64,000 bases of DNA from Bacteroidales bacterium (lineage in GTDB: Bacteria; Bacteroidota; Bacteroidia; Bacteroidales; P3). Made by a program: the position numbers and the translations under genes. Location of the stretch: the NCBI GenBank assembly GCA_017647785.1, contig JAGCJW010000028.1, positions 1-64,000 on the forward strand, read 5' to 3'. Of the stretch, positions 8,752-17,093 are shown piece by piece. How positions within the stretch are numbered: the first letter of the stretch is position 1; each line of letters starts with the position of its first letter. The notes below the pieces were generated by a model. The model was given only the letters and a program-made list of their open reading frames with translations, ran no database searches and was not told the origin of the DNA.

Positions 8752-10410
8752 TTACCCTTCCTCATTTTTGAGCAGTTTTTGCAAGAAATTGGATAGGTTA
8801 GTATCACTTTCCACCAATCCGAGCTTCTGACGCACCTCACTACTATCCTTATAATGGCGACTAAGGTTTGTGTAGGTCTTAATCTCCTTACCCTTTAGAC
8901 CGATGGCGTAAAGACAGCAGAAGTCAATCTCATACTCCTCCAAACCCTTTTCGTGAAGATACGCAAAGAAGTGGGGATAGTTCTCCTCCAAGGTTAGGCG
9001 TGTTGATTGGATAAAATCATTTCTATTGGCAATGAGTTTTTCCAACTCATCATTTGCTCTCTTTACATCAGTACCCTTTTCTGACAAATGAGATACAATA
9101 ATCGTATTCAATACGTCCAATCGCTTCTTGATGATTTCCATTGTTTCCTCTCTGATTGCACTATTAGCAACCATTTCGTTCAACGCATTACGCTCGGAGA
9201 GGACTTCCAGATACATATTTTCATAATGAGCCTTCTCGCTCTCCAGCTGGCGATTTCTAACTCGGCTCTGTCGTAGCTGTTTACGAATAATGAGGATAAT
9301 CAAGAGGGAACCCATCAAAGCAATCACGCACGCCAAGACAGCTATAGTACGCTTATTCTTCGCCTCAGTCTCCTTTGCTTTTGCCATCTCCAGGTTATGG
9401 CGTTCCTCGACAAATTTGGTATCTTGTTGCATTATAGCCCAAGTGGTGCTATCGGATACGATCATATACTCTTTATATGCTCTCAAGGACTCTTCGTATC
9501 TTCCTAGATTCTCATATATCTCTGATTTTAGAGCCTTGTACTTTATCTCCTCCGATGCTTTTGTGCTATTTTTATATTGCTCGATTGCTTGCAGTGCCTC
9601 TTCATATAGACCTAATTTTTGATAGGCATTTGCCAATGAGAGCCAATCTATATTCTCCGCTGGAATAGTATTAAGGTACTCATCCACGGCATCTTTAAGT
9701 TCTGCATCGGTGCCACAATCTTCGAGATATGTTATATAAGATGAGTAGAAACCAAGTAACAAAGGAAAACTCATAATCTCCCTTAGTTGCTTACACTCAT
9801 CAATATAGGGCAAAGCATTTTCATGCTCATTTTTTAAGGTATATCCGTTAACTATAAGGATTAAGCAATTTACATAACTATGATGCCTTCCAGCCTGTTT
9901 GAAGTATGATGCAGCCGTTTTATGTGTCTCAATAAAGCTATTCCACTCACATAACGAATAATAGATTGAGCCTCGATTAAAATATATTCGAGCCTTAGTC
10001 AATATATCATCTGATTCATCACCTTCAGAGATAGCTTTTACAAAACACTCCATTGCCAAAGCATCATTGCCTGCATTCTGATAGATACGACCTTGATAAA
10101 AGTAGGTCCGCAACTTGTCGGTTGCTGAACCATTATCCTCATAAAAATCAATCGCAGGTTGCAGAACATCAAAATCCGTTTTATCTATGACATTTTTATC
10201 TAATGCTATAGATAACAATAAAGCGTGTTTTGCTTTCTCCTCGTTACTTGACAAATCATCAACTTCAATACCCTGCAAGACTCTCAAGGCACTATCAGGT
10301 CTTTCCTCCATAAATGACTCTACTTGTATCAGTGTTCCCCAATGCATGGAATGTTGACCGCAAGCCACCATAAAGAGTGCAAGAATAATAATTACTATAT
10401 ATTGTTTCAT
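8752..10410 (-). CDS. TPR lipoprotein with membrane span and C-terminal HTH-like region
   Basis: A 552-residue protein of the common Bacteroides type in which TPR repeats are followed by a transmembrane helix, a coiled coil and a helix-turn-helix-like tail; such proteins are thought to be one-component membrane regulators. Seen: lipobox LFMVACGQ (C17), TPR-like helices about residues 35-330 (for instance KLGLYEEALQAIEQYKNS), a hydrophobic span near 352-374 (ACVIALMGSLLIILII), a coiled coil near 375-460, and a C-terminal helical region with GLKGKEIKTYTNLSRHYKDSSEVRQKLG resembling LuxR-type HTH. Its only neighbour on the strand is the interrupted barrel gene, which it may control. If the lipobox is used, the N-terminus faces the periplasm. 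DNA binding is inferred. Confidence 0.65.
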   Translation of the reverse strand: MKQYIVIIILALFMVACGQHSMHWGTLIQVESFMEERPDSALRVLQGIEVDDLSSNEEKAKHALLLSIALDKNVIDKTDFDVLQPAIDFYEDNGSATDKLRTYFYQGRIYQNAGNDALAMECFVKAISEGDESDDILTKARIYFNRGSIYYSLCEWNSFIETHKTAASYFKQAGRHHSYVNCLILIVNGYTLKNEHENALPYIDECKQLREIMSFPLLLGFYSSYITYLEDCGTDAELKDAVDEYLNTIPAENIDWLSLANAYQKLGLYEEALQAIEQYKNSTKASEEIKYKALKSEIYENLGRYEESLRAYKEYMIVSDSTTWAIMQQDTKFVEERHNLEMAKAKETEAKNKRTIAVLACVIALMGSLLIILIIRKQLRQSRVRNRQLESEKAHYENMYLEVLSERNALNEMVANSAIREETMEIIKKRLDVLNTIIVSHLSEKGTDVKRANDELEKLIANRNDFIQSTRLTLEENYPHFFAYLHEKGLEEYEIDFCCLYAIGLKGKEIKTYTNLSRHYKDSSEVRQKLGLVESDTNLSNFLQKLLKNEEG

Positions 10411-10432
10411 ATGAGTTCGTCAAAATTTGCTG

Positions 10433-10440
10433 CAAAGGTA
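10433..10440 (-). promoter_or_regulatory. -7 promoter element of the TPR regulator gene
   Basis: TACCTTTG on the - strand, an exact TAnnTTTG, 22 bases before the ATG at 10410. No TTTG at the standard 19-21 base distance was found. Confidence 0.5.
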
Positions 10441-10555
10441 GGCGAAATTTCCCAAATAGGAGCTGTGTAGCCCTTAAAAGTGCTTAGACGTGCGTTGTTT
10501 TGTTTGTTTTATTGCCATATGTCTAACAAACTTTACTTGTTGTTCATTGAACATA

Positions 10556-10607
10556 TAAAAATGCTAACGTAAGCAGAAGTCATATAACTTCTCGTTTCGT
10601 TAGCATT
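10556..10607 (-). terminator. Nested hairpin downstream of the recombinase operon
   Basis: AATGCTAACG (10560-10569) pairs with CGTTAGCATT (10598-10607), and inside it AGAAGT (10575-10580) pairs with ACTTCT (10587-10592). On the - strand the outer stem is followed by TTTTTATA, so it probably ends the transcript carrying the winged-helix gene, whose stop lies 86 bases upstream. Otherwise 10411-10692 holds only the TPR promoter and A+T-rich sequence. Confidence 0.6.
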
Positions 10608-10692
10608 ATCTTACACTTATGTGATGTCAGAAACTATAAAATGCTGAAATAAAACTTGCTGTAGCAGTTTTTTATAATTGGAAAATAAAAGT

Positions 10693-11640
10693 CTATTTGC
10701 TCTCTGATAATAGTTTTATTTCTTCTATCAATCTGTTAACTATCGAAGATGATTCATCATCTGTATTTTCCTTAAGTGATAAGTATAAAGACAGGCTATC
10801 GACATGTTTTTTATCCTTAGATAAAATCATGGGATTGTATTTCCAAACCTCAATCGTGTAATCACCATTTATGGTTTCAGGGATATTTTTACTTCCATCT
10901 TTATAAATGGCACAAGTCTTCATGTCATCAGAGAAGACACTGCAACTAGATAATAATGCGTTTGCTGGTCGGCTATTAGTTTTGATAGTTTTCTCAATAG
11001 GGGATATTAAGTATGGAAGAGCTTTGTCCCATAGTTCATATCCCAGAAATAAAAATTGAATGTTCTTATTTGCTCTACCTGTAAATATAAAACCTTTAGA
11101 TTGTAACCATCTTACGGCCCTGTTTGCTGTTGAGTATGAAACTCCAAACTGCTCTGTAAGTTCACTTATTGTCTCTGTCAGGTATCCAATTTGTAGTACG
11201 TATAGAATCATGCACTGAGCCAACGGGGGAATTTGATCTTTGATATCCTTGTCTTTGGTCGGCATCTTTCTTAAGTCCAACATCAATGAAGGTACAAACA
11301 TCTGCTTACCAATGATAATGAAATTTACTCTCTGGTCTATTAATCGCTTGATATTATAGGATGGGATATCTTCTAGAACAATAATGCAAGGTTTGCCAAC
11401 ATGTTGTTCAAGCATTTGAAGATGAAGTTGAACTTTTGATGGAGTTATGGACTTTTCATCCTTTGCAAAACAGAGGCATACTTCAATACCCATGATTGCT
11501 GATGCAAAACAGTCATAGTTGGACTGAATGACTACGGGTAAGCTTCTCTGAACATTAACAGGAATCCCTTTTACAGAGATCTTATCATTAAGAAATGAAT
11601 GTATATATTTTATAGTATTCTGAATTCTACTATCAGCCAT
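10693..11640 (-). CDS. Winged-helix regulator-like protein of a recombinase module
   Basis: A 315-residue protein with a winged-helix segment in the middle (about 150-195: LTETISELTEQFGVSYSTANRAVRWLQSKGFI). The N-terminal part contains RLIDQRVNFIIIGKQMFVP (about 108-126), a motif I associate with MarR-like proteins carrying an N-terminal restriction-fold-like domain, and the C-terminal part has TIEVWKYNP, also found in that group. No catalytic residues were identified. It is the last gene after the triple-HTH protein and recombinase on the same strand, 52 bases from the recombinase stop. A 15-base repeat just before its start (11657-11671) recurs before the triple-HTH gene, hinting at shared control. 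Role unknown; an AbiEi-like antitoxin/regulator role is one possibility. Confidence 0.55.
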   Translation of the reverse strand: MADSRIQNTIKYIHSFLNDKISVKGIPVNVQRSLPVVIQSNYDCFASAIMGIEVCLCFAKDEKSITPSKVQLHLQMLEQHVGKPCIIVLEDIPSYNIKRLIDQRVNFIIIGKQMFVPSLMLDLRKMPTKDKDIKDQIPPLAQCMILYVLQIGYLTETISELTEQFGVSYSTANRAVRWLQSKGFIFTGRANKNIQFLFLGYELWDKALPYLISPIEKTIKTNSRPANALLSSCSVFSDDMKTCAIYKDGSKNIPETINGDYTIEVWKYNPMILSKDKKHVDSLSLYLSLKENTDDESSSIVNRLIEEIKLLSESK

Positions 11641-11656
11641 ATTGTAATATCTTTAT

Positions 11657-11671
11657 TGTGATTATTAGCAA
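11657..11671. repeat. 15-base direct repeat, copy 1
   Basis: TGTGATTATTAGCAA, repeated identically at 13537-13551. It lies 17 bases before the start codon of the winged-helix gene on the - strand. Likely a promoter part or operator shared by the two genes. Confidence 0.6.
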
Positions 11672-11692
11672 AATTAGTGATAATTATCTGTA

Positions 11693-12844
11693 TTACAATG
11701 CCAATTCTGGGGATATTGTTGATTTCCCCTTCTTTTGCTTGTTTATACCCATAATATTGACTTTCTCAATAGCTTCTTCTGCCATTTGTCTGGTTACTTT
11801 AGAATAAATCTGAGTGCTACTTAATTTCTTATGGCAAAGGAGTACTGAAATAACATTTATAGAAATTCCTTTTTCTGTCAACATCATAGCATAGGTATGT
11901 CGGAAGCAATGAAATGTGATGTGCTTTTTTATGCCTGCCGATTCAAGCCACTTTTTTACATGTATGTTCAATATGCTAATGGTTAGCTCCGTAAATACCG
12001 TTCCTTCTTTTTTTCTCTTGCCGATTATTCTCAATGCATCTTTAGATAGTGGAAGACGGGCAAACATTCCCGTTTTTGCAATGTACTTTTCTATATATAC
12101 ATGATTTCCTCGTCTAACAAAATGTTCCCATTTCAGATCAAGAATGTCGCTTCTTCTAAGTCCTGTATATATACTGAACAAACTTGCTTGAGGTATTTGC
12201 GGATATTTTTCATATTTTACATGTTCCAACATCATTACCTCTTCATCAGTAAGGTAATCCTTACTGGTATCATGATTCCATTTTATGGGTCTTATGTCAC
12301 TTGTATAGTCATGGGAGATGATCTTGTCCTTGAAAGCTAACTTTACAATATTCAAGAAAACGTTGAAATAACTACTAGCTGTATTGTGTTTAAGGGATTT
12401 ATTGTAATCCGTAAGATGCTTGTCATGTAGGATGTAATATCGGTATTTTTCACAGAAACTTTGAGACAAGTCTCTAAATTTGCATGAGTGACCGCAGAAT
12501 TCCTCGAAATGTAATCTTGCAGCTTCAAATTTAGGACCATGGAAATCTGCATTCCTATGGAAGTATTCAAGGAAGTCACCGTCGAGATTGTCTTTCCCTA
12601 GAAAATTGTAATCGCGTCTGACGATTTGGATATAACGCTGGCATCGTATGGATTCTGATATCTCTTCAATGGTCTTGTTGAATAAACGCTGCTCTTTCGT
12701 TTTAGGATTACTATAAACTTCCAGGTTAAGGAATTCATATTTAACAATTTCGCCTTTGGTATTTCGGATTCCTGGATAGAACTGAAGATAAACGGACTTC
12801 ATACCATTTGTCTTCTCTTTATATCTAATAGAAACTCTGCTCAT
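11693..12844 (-). CDS. Tyrosine recombinase / phage-type integrase
   Basis: A 383-residue site-specific recombinase of the Bacteroidetes integrase type. Seen: N-terminal arm-binding domain (about 1-85), a SAM-like core-binding domain (about 90-190), and the catalytic domain (195-365) with R230 in TGLRRSD, K257 in IAKTG, H312 and R315 in HCFRH, H338 in LLCHK and the nucleophile Y347 in QIYSKV. All catalytic residues are present, so it is probably active. Its start overlaps the end of the triple-HTH gene by 20 bases. The cluster lies next to the 3' end of mnmE, a frequent integration site of genomic islands elsewhere. It most likely moves the accessory island to its left; the far end is not recognised. 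Confidence 0.88.
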   Translation of the reverse strand: MSRVSIRYKEKTNGMKSVYLQFYPGIRNTKGEIVKYEFLNLEVYSNPKTKEQRLFNKTIEEISESIRCQRYIQIVRRDYNFLGKDNLDGDFLEYFHRNADFHGPKFEAARLHFEEFCGHSCKFRDLSQSFCEKYRYYILHDKHLTDYNKSLKHNTASSYFNVFLNIVKLAFKDKIISHDYTSDIRPIKWNHDTSKDYLTDEEVMMLEHVKYEKYPQIPQASLFSIYTGLRRSDILDLKWEHFVRRGNHVYIEKYIAKTGMFARLPLSKDALRIIGKRKKEGTVFTELTISILNIHVKKWLESAGIKKHITFHCFRHTYAMMLTEKGISINVISVLLCHKKLSSTQIYSKVTRQMAEEAIEKVNIMGINKQKKGKSTISPELAL

Positions 12845-13433
12845 GATTCATTCTCCATTTAAGTTCTTTTTCAATGTCTTTTTTGGAATAAAGCGTCTTC
12901 CCGTCAGAATGCTTGATAGACACAGAGTGCTGAGCAACCATGGTATAAAAGAGTGTTAGGGTGATATTGAATCTGTCGATAGCATCTTCCGCAGAGATCC
13001 ATTTGGTATACTTGAACCACTCCTGATTCCAAGCTTTTTCTGCCTCTTGTTTATTGAATCTTCTATATACACCGCAATAGTACGATGAGATGGAATAACG
13101 TTCTACAAAAATGAGAATCCAAGATCGTGTCATTCCCGTTAAATTCATCATTCCTTCTAACGAATAGGATGCATATCCTAAGAGTGTGTCAGTAGTAACA
13201 GGCAGGGAAGAGAACCACCTAACAAATGCTTTGCATGGAATAATGGACTTGCCATCAAGCATTTTGGCGGTTATTTTACCTTTTGAAATGAGATTGTAAA
13301 TGTGCTGTCTGGAGAATCCGGACAGTTTGGCAACTTGAGAGATTGTTAAATTGCCGGTAGCAATGGCTTGTTGCCACTTATGATCCAATTTCTCAAATGG
13401 GTCATAATAATGTTTTGTATAATTTAAGTTCAT
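12825..13433 (-). CDS. Protein of three HTH (excisionase-like) modules
   Basis: A 202-residue protein that reads as three successive MerR/excisionase-like helix-turn-helix units: about 23-69 (LTISQVAKLSGFSRQHIYNL, then KSIIPCKAFVRWF), about 90-136 (YSLEGMMNLTGMTRSWILIF, then YRRFNKQEAEKAW), and about 146-193 (ISAEDAIDRFNITLTLFYTM, then KTLYSKKDIEKEL). Each unit has the helix pair followed by a strand-like wing and a closing helix. It overlaps the recombinase gene by 20 bases and sits between it and mnmE, where an excisionase or directionality factor would be expected. An 18-base inverted repeat covers its start region. Function as recombination directionality factor is inferred from context. 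Confidence 0.6.
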   Translation of the reverse strand: MNLNYTKHYYDPFEKLDHKWQQAIATGNLTISQVAKLSGFSRQHIYNLISKGKITAKMLDGKSIIPCKAFVRWFSSLPVTTDTLLGYASYSLEGMMNLTGMTRSWILIFVERYSISSYYCGVYRRFNKQEAEKAWNQEWFKYTKWISAEDAIDRFNITLTLFYTMVAQHSVSIKHSDGKTLYSKKDIEKELKWRMNHEQSFY

Positions 13434-13474
13434 TATATTATAGGAACCACATTTGAGTGGTTTCTATAATATAA
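13433..13474. promoter_or_regulatory. 18-base inverted repeat over the start of the triple-HTH gene
   Basis: The arms 13433-13450 and 13457-13474 match at 17 of 18 positions around a 6-base loop (ends ...GGAACCAC / GTGGTTTC...). In the - strand transcript it would form a strong hairpin touching the initiation codon, so it could be an operator or a translation-blocking leader hairpin. Confidence 0.65.
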
Positions 13475-13536
13475 AAATTTGTCAACACCCCTTAATTAGA
13501 GTATCGTTTCAGTAACAAAATCTAGGGTGTTTTATG

Positions 13537-13551
13537 TGTGATTATTAGCAA
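13537..13551. repeat. 15-base direct repeat, copy 2
   Basis: TGTGATTATTAGCAA, identical to 11657-11671, here 104 bases before the triple-HTH start. Immediately beside it is AGATAG-atc-CTATCT (13551-13565), a 6-bp palindrome with a 3-base centre. Confidence 0.6.
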
Positions 13552-13649
13552 GATAGATCCTATCTAATTGATATACAAGTGGTTAATAATACGTTGATTT
13601 GTTTTTGAAAATTCTCGTAATATATTGATAATCAATGCGTTATAGCACC

Positions 13650-15065
13650 CTATTTGCCGATACAGAATTTTGAGAATACGTTTCCTAATAATTCTTCTGT
13701 GGTAACTTCTCCTGTAATTTCGCCAAGATAATGTAAAGCTTCTTGTATGTCTATTGCTATTATGTCTGTAGGCATTCCTGTTTGTAGGTTTTCTTTTGCC
13801 GTTTTTAAAGCTTGACAAGTTCTTTGCATTGCTTCATAGTGTCTAACGTTAGTCATTAAGATATTTGAGCTTTGTAAATTTCTTTGGCTAATTATTGTAA
13901 TTCTATTTATTATTTCTTCTATTCCTTCTTTATTTTTTGCTGATGCTTTTACAGCTCCCATTGTTTGCCAATCGCGGTCTTCACTTGGTAATAAAGACTC
14001 TTCATTATCGTATTTATTTGCAACAATTATAATCTTTTTACCTTTTAAACTTACTTCTTTATCTATTTGAATTAAGTCGTATTGAGCTTCTTCTGGTATC
14101 ATTTCTTGTACATCGCAAACATATAATATTATATTTGATTTCTCTATTGATTTATATGAGCGACTGATTCCTTCTTGCTCTATTACGTCTTGAGATTCTC
14201 TTACTCCTGCTGTGTCTATAAATCTATATTCTATGCCATGTAAGTTTACCATCTCTTCTATTGTATCTCTTGTTGTTCCTGATATTGGCGATACTATTGC
14301 TCTTTCGTCATTTAGGATTGCATTAAATAGTGTTGATTTTCCTGCATTTGGTTTACCTATAATGGCGATTGGGATTCCATTTTTAAAGGCATTTCCCATA
14401 TCAAATGAATTCATTAGTCTATTTAATGCGTTTTCTATATTAGTCATTGAGGTTTTCAATTGACTACGATGTGCAAATTCTACGTCTTCTTCTGAAAAAT
14501 CCAATTCTAATACTAATTGTGTTTGCAAATCTACTAAGTCTTTACGTAATATTGTTAGAGCTTTTTGATAGCCTCCTTTAAGTTGTTTTAATGCGAGTTC
14601 GTGCGCTACAGCTGTTCTTGAGTGTATTAAATCTGCAACTGCTTCTGCTTGCGATAGATTCATTTTCCCATTTAAGAAGGCTCTTTGAGAGAATTCTCCA
14701 TTTTTTGCCATTCTTGCTCCTAAGGCTACAATAGTTTTTAGGATTTCTTGTTGTATGTAGATTGAACCGTGATGAGATATTTCTACAAGGTCTTCTCCTG
14801 TGTATGAATATGGATTATGAAAGATTGTGCAAACAACTTCGTCTATTACTCTATTATTTAAGTCTATTATGTTTCCGTGTTTTACTTTTGGCTTTTTTGA
14901 AAATTTAACATCTATCTTCTTTCCTCTTAATGGACGATAGATTTGCTTAAATATGTTTATAGCATTTTCTCCTGTTAATCTTATTACCCCTATGGCTGAT
15001 GCTACGTTTCCTGTTGCAGGAGCACATATTGTTTCTAATTGTCTGATTGATTTTGCTCTTTCCAT
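13650..15065 (-). CDS. mnmE: tRNA modification GTPase MnmE
   Basis: A 471-residue MnmE (TrmE), which with MnmG adds the carboxymethylaminomethyl group to wobble uridine 34 of several tRNAs in the cytoplasm. Seen: the N-terminal folate-binding domain (about 1-125), the helical domain, and the inserted G domain with GKPNAGKS (237-244), GTTRDT, DTAG and NKYD; the protein ends FCIGK, the essential C-terminal CxGK motif. It follows uvrB after 15 bases on the same strand. Its 3' end faces the recombinase cluster; the coding end is intact, so any insertion of the neighbouring island has kept or restored the reading frame. Confidence 0.97.
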   Translation of the reverse strand: MERAKSIRQLETICAPATGNVASAIGVIRLTGENAINIFKQIYRPLRGKKIDVKFSKKPKVKHGNIIDLNNRVIDEVVCTIFHNPYSYTGEDLVEISHHGSIYIQQEILKTIVALGARMAKNGEFSQRAFLNGKMNLSQAEAVADLIHSRTAVAHELALKQLKGGYQKALTILRKDLVDLQTQLVLELDFSEEDVEFAHRSQLKTSMTNIENALNRLMNSFDMGNAFKNGIPIAIIGKPNAGKSTLFNAILNDERAIVSPISGTTRDTIEEMVNLHGIEYRFIDTAGVRESQDVIEQEGISRSYKSIEKSNIILYVCDVQEMIPEEAQYDLIQIDKEVSLKGKKIIIVANKYDNEESLLPSEDRDWQTMGAVKASAKNKEGIEEIINRITIISQRNLQSSNILMTNVRHYEAMQRTCQALKTAKENLQTGMPTDIIAIDIQEALHYLGEITGEVTTEELLGNVFSKFCIGK

Positions 15066-15080
15066 ACCGCATTTATATTT

Positions 15081-17093
15081 TTATTGCTTTTTTAATTTCG
15101 ATAATTCATCTCTGTATTTTGCTGCTTTTACAAAATCTAATTCCTCTACAGCTAAATACATTTGTTCTTCTAATTGCTTGATTTTTCTTTCTTTGTTTCG
15201 TGAATTTGTTTCTTCGTTTTGTTTTTTTAATTCTTCGTTTTGTTTTTTTGTTTCTTCGTTTAATTTTAGCGTATCATTTGTATTATCTTGATAGTGTCTT
15301 AATGCTGATATATTATCATTTAATGTTCTCTTGACTTGTTGTGGAATTATATTGTGTTCTTCATTATATGTTTGTTGTTTTTGACGATTCCTTGTATTTT
15401 CATCAATAGCTCTTTGCATACTTTTGGTTATTTTGTCCGCATAAAGTATTGCTCTACTATTTGCATTTCTTGCTGCACGTCCTATAGTTTGTATAAGAGC
15501 TTTGTCGTTTCTCAAAAAACCTTCTTTATCTGCATCAAGTATTGCTACTAAACTTACTTCCGGCAAGTCTAAACCTTCCCTCAATAAATTAACACCTATA
15601 AGTACATCAAACACTCCTACTCTCAATTCTTGCATTATTTCTACCCTTTCCAATGTTTCTACATCTGAGTGTATGTATTTATTGCGTATTCCTAAATTCG
15701 TTAAATAACGACTTAATTCTTCTGCCATACGCTTTGTAAGAGTTGTTACAAGCACTCTTTCTTGTCTGCCTACGATTTTTTCTATTTCATCAAGCAAATC
15801 ATCTATTTGTGTTGAAGCGGGATGTATTTCTATCAACGGATCTAATAATCCTGTTGGTCGTATTATTTGTTCTACTATTACACCTTCAGATTCTGCTATT
15901 TCAAAGTCTGCAGGTGTAGCAGATATATAAATAGTTTCTTTATGTAATTCTTGAAATTCATCAAATTTCAATGGCCTATTGTCAAATGCTGAAGGCAATC
16001 TAAATCCGTATTGTACTAAAGATTCTTTTCTTGACCTATCACCTCCATACATAGCTCTAATTTGAGGAACAGTAACGTGACTTTCATCTATTACTAAAAG
16101 AAAATCATCAGGAAAGTAATCTATTAAACAGAAAGGACGTGAACCAGGTTTCCTGCCATCAAAATATCTTGAGTAGTTTTCAATTCCACTACAATAGCCT
16201 AGTTCTTGTAGCATTTCCAAGTCATTGTTCACCCTTTCTTCTAAACGCTTTGCCTCTAGATTTAATCCTAATTCTCTAAACTCTTCGCATCTATCAAACA
16301 TATCTAATTGGATTTGTTTTAATACGCGAGGAAGAGTATCTTTATTAGTAAGAAAATTTCCTGCAGGATAGATGATAATATCACTTCTCTTATCTATTCT
16401 TTGACCACTGATTGGATCAATGCTTTCTATTGCTTCAACCTCATCATCAAAAAAAATAAGTCTATAAGCATAATCTAAATAAGGGGGATATATATCTATT
16501 ACATCTCCTTTCACTCTAAATTTGCCTCTTGAAAACTCTATTTCATTTCTTGAGTATAGGCTATCAACTAATTCTAACAAGAATTTATTTCTTTCAATAC
16601 GTTGGCCAAGGCTTATATAAATAGTTCCGTTTGCAAAGTCTTCAGGATTGCCTATACCATAAATGCAAGAAACCGAGCTTACAACGATAACATCTTTTCG
16701 GCCAGATAATAAAGCTGATGCTGCCGAAAGTCTTAATTTTTCTAATTCGTCATTAATAGACAAATCCTTCTCTATATATGTATTTGTTTGTGCGATATAT
16801 GCCTCTGGCTGATAATAATCATAGTATGAAACAAAGTATTCAACTGCATTCTCTGGAAAGAAATTTTTAAACTCACTATATAATTGTGCAGCCAATGTCT
16901 TATTGTGGCTCATCACCAAAGTGGGTTTATTTAGTTGTTGAATTACATTTGCTATAGTGAATGTTTTACCCGAACCTGTAACACCTTGCAACACCTGCGC
17001 TTTTGTCCCTTCTTGTATTCCTTTTACAAGTTGAGCAATAGCTTGAGGTTGATCCCCCATTGGTGTAAAATCAGATTGGAGTTTAAAATTCAT
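15081..17093 (-). CDS. uvrB: Excinuclease ABC subunit UvrB
   Basis: UvrB, the DNA-loading helicase-like subunit of nucleotide excision repair, partner of UvrA and UvrC. Seen: Walker A GVTGSGKT, the damage-probing hairpin YDYYQPEAYI, DEAD-type VIDESH, the late helicase motifs (IGRAAR), and the C-terminal UVR domain (LEEQMYLAVEELDFVKAAKYRDEL) that binds UvrC. The ATG at 17093 is preferred to the TTG two codons earlier. It overlaps the end of dusB by 11 bases. The linker before the UVR domain is a low-complexity run of Asn/Glu/Lys (NEETKKQNEELKKQ) encoded by repeats of an AAAACGAAGAA-like unit. Confidence 0.97.
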   Translation of the reverse strand: MNFKLQSDFTPMGDQPQAIAQLVKGIQEGTKAQVLQGVTGSGKTFTIANVIQQLNKPTLVMSHNKTLAAQLYSEFKNFFPENAVEYFVSYYDYYQPEAYIAQTNTYIEKDLSINDELEKLRLSAASALLSGRKDVIVVSSVSCIYGIGNPEDFANGTIYISLGQRIERNKFLLELVDSLYSRNEIEFSRGKFRVKGDVIDIYPPYLDYAYRLIFFDDEVEAIESIDPISGQRIDKRSDIIIYPAGNFLTNKDTLPRVLKQIQLDMFDRCEEFRELGLNLEAKRLEERVNNDLEMLQELGYCSGIENYSRYFDGRKPGSRPFCLIDYFPDDFLLVIDESHVTVPQIRAMYGGDRSRKESLVQYGFRLPSAFDNRPLKFDEFQELHKETIYISATPADFEIAESEGVIVEQIIRPTGLLDPLIEIHPASTQIDDLLDEIEKIVGRQERVLVTTLTKRMAEELSRYLTNLGIRNKYIHSDVETLERVEIMQELRVGVFDVLIGVNLLREGLDLPEVSLVAILDADKEGFLRNDKALIQTIGRAARNANSRAILYADKITKSMQRAIDENTRNRQKQQTYNEEHNIIPQQVKRTLNDNISALRHYQDNTNDTLKLNEETKKQNEELKKQNEETNSRNKERKIKQLEEQMYLAVEELDFVKAAKYRDELSKLKKQ
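15190..15270. repeat. TTCTTYGTTT repeat run inside uvrB
   Basis: Four copies of TTCTT(T/C)GTTT spaced by T-rich sequence; on the coding strand AAACRAAGAA. They encode the hydrophilic linker before the UVR domain and match the motif found in several intergenic gaps of this window. Confidence 0.6.

Noticed and set aside
10690..10712. CTATTTGC shared with the mnmE end as a possible island boundary
   Set aside because: Only 8 bases match, and it is coding sequence for the end of the winged-helix protein.
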